From Thermomicrobiales bacterium (lineage in GTDB: Bacteria > Chloroflexota > Chloroflexia > Thermomicrobiales > UBA6265), in the NCBI GenBank assembly GCA_019637585.1, contig JAHBVL010000001.1, positions 682,001-746,000 of the forward strand: a DNA stretch of 64,000 nt, given 5' to 3'. Numbering within the stretch: the first letter of the stretch is position 1; each line of letters opens with the position of its first letter. Under the pieces are notes generated by a model. It was not told the origin of the DNA, searched no databases, and saw only the letters and a program-made list of their open reading frames with translations. The position numbers and the translations under genes are program-made. This document shows, one piece after another, positions 59,992 through 64,000 of the stretch.

Positions 59992-60128
59992 AGTGCATAG
60001 TGCATAGTAGCTAGTAGATGGTTGGTGGTAAAGGGTAGATGGTTCTGCTACGCACTGCGCGATTGCTATCTACTATGAACCATCTACTATTTACGTACCC
60101 GTTACCCGTTACCCGTTACCCGTTACCC
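59989..60128. repeat. CATAGTG and GTTACCC heptad arrays between two minus-strand genes
   Basis: CATAGTG, CATAGTG, CATAGTA (59989-60009) overlap the methyltransferase start codon. Four exact GTTACCC heptads (60101-60128) overlap the stop codon of the DsbA-like gene (TAA, complement at 60123-60125). Between them a 12-base inverted repeat, TAGTAGATGGTT (60012-60023) and AACCATCTACTA (60078-60089), could form a hairpin. The whole gap between the two genes is therefore repeat. Confidence 0.85.
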
Positions 60129-60773
60129 CTCCCCACCCGTCATCCCCAACACCTGCAAGAGCGAATCGGCGGGCTGTGCGCCGCTGACGCCGTATTCGTC
60201 GGCAAATACGAAGAAGGGCACGCCGGTCACGCCCAGTTGCTGGGCTTCCTGAATCGATTCCACCACACGCATACGCGCCGGGTGCGAGGCATCGATCGCC
60301 CGGATCGCTGCTTCCTCGACCCCATGTCGCGCCCCAATCTCCACCAGTACGTCGATCGAACCGATGTTCCGCATCTGGACGAAATGACCGTCGTACAGAT
60401 CGGCGACGATGTCGTTTCTGACCTGCTCAGGTGCGATCTCGACAAGCATATGGGCGGCGAGTGTATTCGGGATGTAGCGCATCGATGCGAAATCGAACTC
60501 AACGCCGGCTCGCTTGCCTGCCGCGGCCACAGCGTCGTTCATCCGGTCGGCGTTGCCGCCGAACTTGTATTCGAGGTAGGCGTGGAAGTCGTTGCCCTCC
60601 GGCGGAATGCTTGGATCGAGCAGATAGGGGCGATGCCGGACCACGACATCGGTCTTGTCCCATCGACCGAGCGCCGATGCCAGGTTCGCCCGGCCGATCC
60701 GGCACCAGGGGCAGATGAAGTCCTCGAAGAGATCGATGGTGATCGTGTCGTTGGCTTGCAGTGTTTCGTTCAT
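60123..60773 (-). CDS. DsbA-family (FrnE-like) oxidoreductase
   Basis: A 216-residue thioredoxin-fold protein of the FrnE/2-hydroxychromene-2-carboxylate isomerase-like DsbA group. The active site is CPWC (in FEDFICPWCRIGRANL, about residues 20-23), with the cis-Pro loop GVTGVPFFVF near the C-terminus and a long helical insertion between. There is no signal peptide, so it is cytoplasmic, as FrnE proteins are. They are linked to oxidative stress. The stop codon is inside the GTTACCC heptad array. Confidence 0.87.
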   Translation of the reverse strand: MNETLQANDTITIDLFEDFICPWCRIGRANLASALGRWDKTDVVVRHRPYLLDPSIPPEGNDFHAYLEYKFGGNADRMNDAVAAAGKRAGVEFDFASMRYIPNTLAAHMLVEIAPEQVRNDIVADLYDGHFVQMRNIGSIDVLVEIGARHGVEEAAIRAIDASHPARMRVVESIQEAQQLGVTGVPFFVFADEYGVSGAQPADSLLQVLGMTGGEG

Positions 60774-60992
60774 GGCCGGTGAGGTGGTGTCCTTGTGCGA
60801 ATGGGCATTAACAGGTTTCTCACTGAAGCGTAACCAAAACCGTCAATGCCATGCGCCATTCGCGAGACAGCAGCGGACAGCTCAGAGATTCTCATCATCA
60901 ACTCATCTTGCGCTCATCAACATCCAGCAGGCAGTCGCTAATGTGAATTTGGGACACGTGGATTCGTTCCGTTCGTCGAGAAGGAGATTGCA

Positions 60993-61328
60993 GTGAAAGT
61001 GCTCATTGTTCGGTTTCGATTGCAGGGTGTGGACCACGAAATGTATGTAGCAACCGCTGAACAGCTGGCGTCGGAGATCGCCCGGTCGCCCGGTCTCGTC
61101 ACCAAATGGTGGGTCGATGGCGCGGAAACCGGTACATATGGAGGGGTCTACCTCTTCACCGACCAGCAAGCGATCGAACAGTACCTCGCGTCGCCAACGA
61201 TCGCTGGATTCGTCTCTTCAGGCGTCCCGGTCGACCTGCAGACCGAAGTTCTCGACGTGCTGGCCGCCGCCACGGCGATCACCGCTGGCCCGCTCGCCGG
61301 CAGCTTCCCGGTCAAAGCCGCGGCCTGA
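60993..61328 (+). CDS. YdhR-like putative monooxygenase
   Basis: A 111-residue ferredoxin-like (dimeric alpha/beta barrel) protein of the YdhR family. It starts at GTG 60993 with AAGGAG seven bases upstream. Family pattern: VLIVRFRLQGVDHEMYVATAEQLASEIARSPGLVTKWWV, then YGGVYLFTDQQAIEQYLASP. YdhR proteins are thought to be small monooxygenases of aromatic compounds, but their activity is not established. Divergent from the DsbA-like gene. Confidence 0.82.
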   Translation: MKVLIVRFRLQGVDHEMYVATAEQLASEIARSPGLVTKWWVDGAETGTYGGVYLFTDQQAIEQYLASPTIAGFVSSGVPVDLQTEVLDVLAAATAITAGPLAGSFPVKAAA

Positions 61329-61513
61329 GCTCTCGCGCACCATCGGCCTGGCGAGCACGTGACCGATGGCTGCAAGCCAACGACTAACACGCCTGATTGA
61401 CTTTGATGACTTGTCGCTAACAGCAAGGCGCAGTTTGGGAAAGAACGCTGGAGCATCCCAGGGCGATTTAGGTGCAGACAACTATCTCGCGGGGCACCAA
61501 CAAGGCGTGTTGT

Positions 61514-61534
61514 CCACCGGTTTCAAACCGGTGG
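61514..61534. terminator. Perfect 10-bp inverted repeat over the regulator stop codon
   Basis: CCACCGGTTT-C-AAACCGGTGG. The stop codon of the winged-helix part (TGA, complement at 61523-61525) is in its centre, so the last codons of the gene form the stem. It could serve as a terminator for both converging genes; similar ACCGGTTTGAAACCGGT palindromes are common intergenic repeats in some bacteria. Confidence 0.5.
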
Positions 61535-62392
61535 TCCCGTGCTCTGTCGCGCCAGGCGGTAGCCAGTGCCACGCACGGTCTCGAGCTCGCCGGCGCGACA
61601 TCCCATCTTGATCCGCAGTGAGCGAACGACCACATCGACGACATTGCTGCCGCCCTGATAGTCCGTTCCCCACACGTCGGCCAGCAGATCGGCGCGTGAA
61701 ACCACCGAGTTCTGCCGCATGGTCAGGTAGTGCATGACGCCGAATTCGAGTTTCGTCAGCGGCACCTGCGCGCCATTGACCCTCAACGCCTGCGACGCCA
61801 GATCGAGCAGCTCGGCATCACCGGCGCCGACCTCGCCGGCCACCAGGCGCGAAATCCATCCGTCGACCGACCCAGGGCCAAAATCGAGCATCAGCGTCTC
61901 ATGTCGCTCTCCATCGATCATCGTCTCCGGCAGACCGATGTCGACAAATCCCAGACTGGCCAGCACATCGCGCTGAATCGAAAAATTGCGCTGGCAGTAG
62001 TACATGCGACGCAGCGATGGTCGCAGTTCCAGATAGGCGCGTTTGGCTTCGATCCACACCGCAGCCTGAACCTCAGATGGCCGTTCTCCAGTTTCTTTGC
62101 CGAGCCATGTGCGCCCGAACAACGCGCGCTGTCCGGCCGGCGATGGATCGCGCTCCAGATGGGCCAGCCACTGGCGCATGAGTGGATCGTGCTGGGCCGT
62201 TTCGGGCCGCACCGCATCTGCCGGGAGCCTGACGATATAGCCGGCGATCTCACCATTGACGTTCACGACGGCGCCCGTCGCGTCGGAATAGGCCGTCCAG
62301 TAGTGCTCCATGATCGCGACCATCTCATCGCCGCTGTAGCGCCGGCAAATCGCTTCGATCGCCGGCCAGTCGTCTGGGCGCGGGTGCACCAC
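61523..62392 (-). CDS. C-terminal part of a frameshifted ATPase regulator: GNAT-like and winged-helix domains
   Basis: The 289-residue frame has a GNAT-like first part (RPDDWPAIEAICRRYSGDEMVAIMEHYW, NGEIAGYIVRL, MYYCQRNFSIQRDVLASLGF) and a C-terminal OmpR/PhoB-type winged helix (VPLTKLEFGVMHYLTMRQNSVVSRADLLADVWGTDYQGGSNVVDVVVRSLRIKMG). Its GTG start at 62392 lies inside the preceding frame. In related Thermomicrobia proteins that I recall, ATPase, GNAT-like and winged-helix parts are one chain. If the six-A run at 62418-62423 (minus-strand T6) were one base shorter, both frames would join into a ~653-residue protein with the bridge FFPSNSPTCQVVHPRPDDW. Alternatively two chains are made from one mRNA. 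Confidence 0.75.
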   Translation of the reverse strand: MVHPRPDDWPAIEAICRRYSGDEMVAIMEHYWTAYSDATGAVVNVNGEIAGYIVRLPADAVRPETAQHDPLMRQWLAHLERDPSPAGQRALFGRTWLGKETGERPSEVQAAVWIEAKRAYLELRPSLRRMYYCQRNFSIQRDVLASLGFVDIGLPETMIDGERHETLMLDFGPGSVDGWISRLVAGEVGAGDAELLDLASQALRVNGAQVPLTKLEFGVMHYLTMRQNSVVSRADLLADVWGTDYQGGSNVVDVVVRSLRIKMGCRAGELETVRGTGYRLARQSTGPPV

Positions 62393-63485
62393 CTGGCATG
62401 TCGGGCTGTTGGACGGGAAAAAATGACTCGCGCAGTTTGGGGTCGCGCAGGAGGAAGAGGAGATCGGCGGTATAGCCCCAAAAACTGCCCGTTTCGGGTT
62501 CGTGGTCGCGCAGAAATCGCCAGGCGCGTCGCCGAAACGTCTGGTGTAACTCGGGATCGGTGGCGATCAGCCATTCCGACACGGCGTTCTGCACGACTTC
62601 ATGGGTAATCAATCCATCCGTCCGAATCTCGACGAACGGCAGATTGGCCAGACGGTCGAACGACTCCTGCGCGTCGAGTTCTGGCAAGAGTGCGGCAAGA
62701 AGCGGGCGGGTCGCCCGGCGGACAACCGATGCCGCTTCGAGCACCTGCCTGTCGATCTGGTCGGGCAGATCGACCAGATAGGTCCGCGCCAGGCTGGCGA
62801 CCATCGCCGGAATCGCCGCCTGCTCGACTTCGCCGGCGCTGCTGCCCATGCCCGAGGCCGCGGCCAGCTGGAGCGCCAGCGGATGTCCCCGCGCGACGCG
62901 CTGGATCGATTGGGCTTCGGTCGCTGAGAACCCGAAGCCTGAAAGCAGCGCTTGGGATTCGTCATTGCTGAGTGGACCAAGTTCGATCCGTTTGAACAGC
63001 CCTGCCCATTCCGGGGCGCTGCTCCAGCCGGTATCGACGGGGAAACGGGACGCGAACACGATCCGAAAGGACGCCGGCAGCTGCGGCAGAAACTGGCTAC
63101 GCATCCACGCGTCGATCATATGCAACGACTCGTAGGAGTCGAAAGTCAACACCACCTGTGCCATACCGGAGGGCGGAGTGGCGAGCACCGCGTCGAAGTC
63201 GAGACCGGCGTTGGTGCTTGCCGCTCGCATTTCGGTCAGGAATGAGTCTGCAGTGGGCTCGATCGTCCGGCAGTCGATTCGCACCACGCGACTTCCGGCT
63301 TCGCTGGCGCGATCGGCGAACTCCGCCAGCAACCGGGATTTGCCGACGCCGGCAATGCCTTCGATGAACCAGACAGGGGGACAGCCGGGACCAAACATCG
63401 CCATGAGCTGGGTGAGCTCGTGCGCTCTCCCGACGAATGTCTTTCTGGTGTTCTGCTGGAGCAGATCGGCGAGACGGTCGATCAT
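62325..63485 (-). CDS. N-terminal part of the frameshifted regulator: STAND/AAA-type ATPase
   Basis: The 386-residue frame begins with FVGRAHELTQLMAMF and Walker A IAGVGKSRLL (~46-54), followed by VVLTFDSYESL (Walker B-like), FRIVFASRFP (sensor) and RGHPLALQLAAA, the usual order in STAND-type ATPases of large regulators. After RESFFP the frame passes into PVQQPDMPGGAPAPRRL and stops; this tail is not protein-like and overlaps the next frame by 68 bases. Homologous text continues in the +1 frame. ATP-dependent control of the attached winged helix is the likely role. Confidence 0.75.
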   Translation of the reverse strand: MIDRLADLLQQNTRKTFVGRAHELTQLMAMFGPGCPPVWFIEGIAGVGKSRLLAEFADRASEAGSRVVRIDCRTIEPTADSFLTEMRAASTNAGLDFDAVLATPPSGMAQVVLTFDSYESLHMIDAWMRSQFLPQLPASFRIVFASRFPVDTGWSSAPEWAGLFKRIELGPLSNDESQALLSGFGFSATEAQSIQRVARGHPLALQLAAASGMGSSAGEVEQAAIPAMVASLARTYLVDLPDQIDRQVLEAASVVRRATRPLLAALLPELDAQESFDRLANLPFVEIRTDGLITHEVVQNAVSEWLIATDPELHQTFRRRAWRFLRDHEPETGSFWGYTADLLFLLRDPKLRESFFPVQQPDMPGGAPAPRRLAGDRSDLPALQRR

Positions 63486-63597
63486 CGCTGCTGTCCTCCA
63501 CGGAGAACTCGATCGTATCGACAGCGAATATTTATGGTTCGCAGCGATCTTCGGTGATATGGCTATGGGATGTCAAGCCGCCAGACGCGACGGCACA

Positions 63598-64000
63598 TCA
63601 CACCCGGAGACCCCGCGGATAGTGATTCTTGACCGCGTCACCGCTGCGCTTGCCCCAGCCGAGCGGAAATCCGGCGATGGTCACCCCCACCCAGCCAGCG
63701 GGGCCGCTCGCTCGTATGACCTCTCCGGCCAGATAGCGAACCGTTTCCTCTTCGCTCAGTTCATGGGTCTGGGCGAAATCCCCGGCTGTCGCGGCGAGCG
63801 CCAGGGCATGGACCGGCTCGAACCGACCGTTGCGAACCACACCCAACGGCAGCCCCGGGCGCACGACGCTCAGGCCGGACAGGTCGGGTGCGTCTACGGA
63901 CGCGAGAAAGAGGTGCTCGCCTCGCTGAAGGAGATGACCGTCGGCTCCGAAACCGGGCAGAATAGCGTCGCGAAAGGCCGTCCAGAGCTCCTCCGTCTTC
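63598..64000 (-). CDS. rRNA m5C methyltransferase RsmF-like, C-terminal part (runs off the window)
   Basis: Only the 3' end is in the window. The frame remains open to the edge, reading KTEELWTAFRDAILPGFG at its far end and continuing through GEHLFLAS, VVRPGLPLGVVRNGRFEPVHALAL and GVTIAGFPLGWGKRSGDAVKNHYPRGLR. This is the C-terminal RsmF/YebU-type region (PUA-like RNA-binding part with GFPLGWGK and KNHYPKGLR). Members of the NOL1/NOP2/Sun family methylate cytosine in 16S rRNA. The catalytic domain would lie beyond the window. Confidence 0.88.
   Translation of the reverse strand, partial: KTEELWTAFRDAILPGFGADGHLLQRGEHLFLASVDAPDLSGLSVVRPGLPLGVVRNGRFEPVHALALAATAGDFAQTHELSEEETVRYLAGEVIRASGPAGWVGVTIAGFPLGWGKRSGDAVKNHYPRGLRV

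Overview
The window is GC-rich chromosomal DNA from a bacterium that most resembles Chloroflexota, class Thermomicrobia (Thermomicrobiales-like). This placement is an inference from protein style, since there is no rRNA or tRNA gene to check it. Supporting signs are secreted proteins whose signal peptides are followed by low-complexity linkers rich in Thr, Pro, Ser and Ala (ATPVPSG, TPDASP, PEASPQASPEASP), an F420-type Ddn-like reductase, LAL/MalT-type regulators, an STAND-like ATPase fused to a winged helix, an LPXTG surface protein, and many GTG starts. No CRISPR array, phage or intact insertion sequence was seen.

Layout. 0-10 kb: two tandem copies of a structured repeat, an LPXTG-anchored surface protein, a secreted protein, a DCC-family protein, an RraA-like aldolase, a Cys/Met PLP lyase, two tandem DinB proteins and a luciferase-like monooxygenase. 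10-13.4 kb: a copper locus with a CopC-CopD-cytochrome c fusion. 13.4-17.4 kb: a five-gene catabolic operon (VOC protein, D-2-hydroxyacid dehydrogenase, HpaI aldolase, 3-hydroxyacyl-CoA-dehydrogenase-like enzyme, FadR regulator). 17.7-27.3 kb: DNA-metabolism genes (DprA-like, UvrD helicase-nuclease), a SagB-type dehydrogenase, an EEP hydrolase and an MFS exporter. 27.6-31 kb: secreted M23 and YceI proteins and two CopZ-like chaperones with a CsoR-type operator. 31-41 kb: RecQ with a TPR extension, a LAL regulator, a dehydrogenase and a BisC/TorA-type molybdoenzyme. 41.5-45.7 kb: a carbohydrate-type ABC importer and a small bicistronic pair. 46-49.1 kb: an ssuBAC-type ABC operon read from a sigma70-like promoter through a SAM-I (S-box) riboswitch and an intrinsic terminator. 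49.5-56.5 kb: a Gfo/Idh dehydrogenase, three tandem double-GNAT proteins with a maleate-isomerase-like enzyme, and a second HpaI aldolase. 56.7-64 kb: a secreted PQQ/NHL propeller protein, a methyltransferase, a DsbA/FrnE protein, a YdhR-like protein, a frameshifted ATPase-winged-helix regulator and the 3' end of an RsmF-like rRNA methyltransferase.

Intergenic DNA is unusually structured. Several classes of short tandem arrays, mostly heptanucleotides (GTAGTCC, GGCAAAG, GCAGTCG, GTTACCC, CATAGTG), sit immediately against, or overlap, stop or start codons. They are joined by palindromic 35-37 bp repeats and by a larger three-way-junction repeat whose stem shows compensating changes between copies. 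Together with the S-box leader of the ssu operon, these repeats are the most interesting features of the window.
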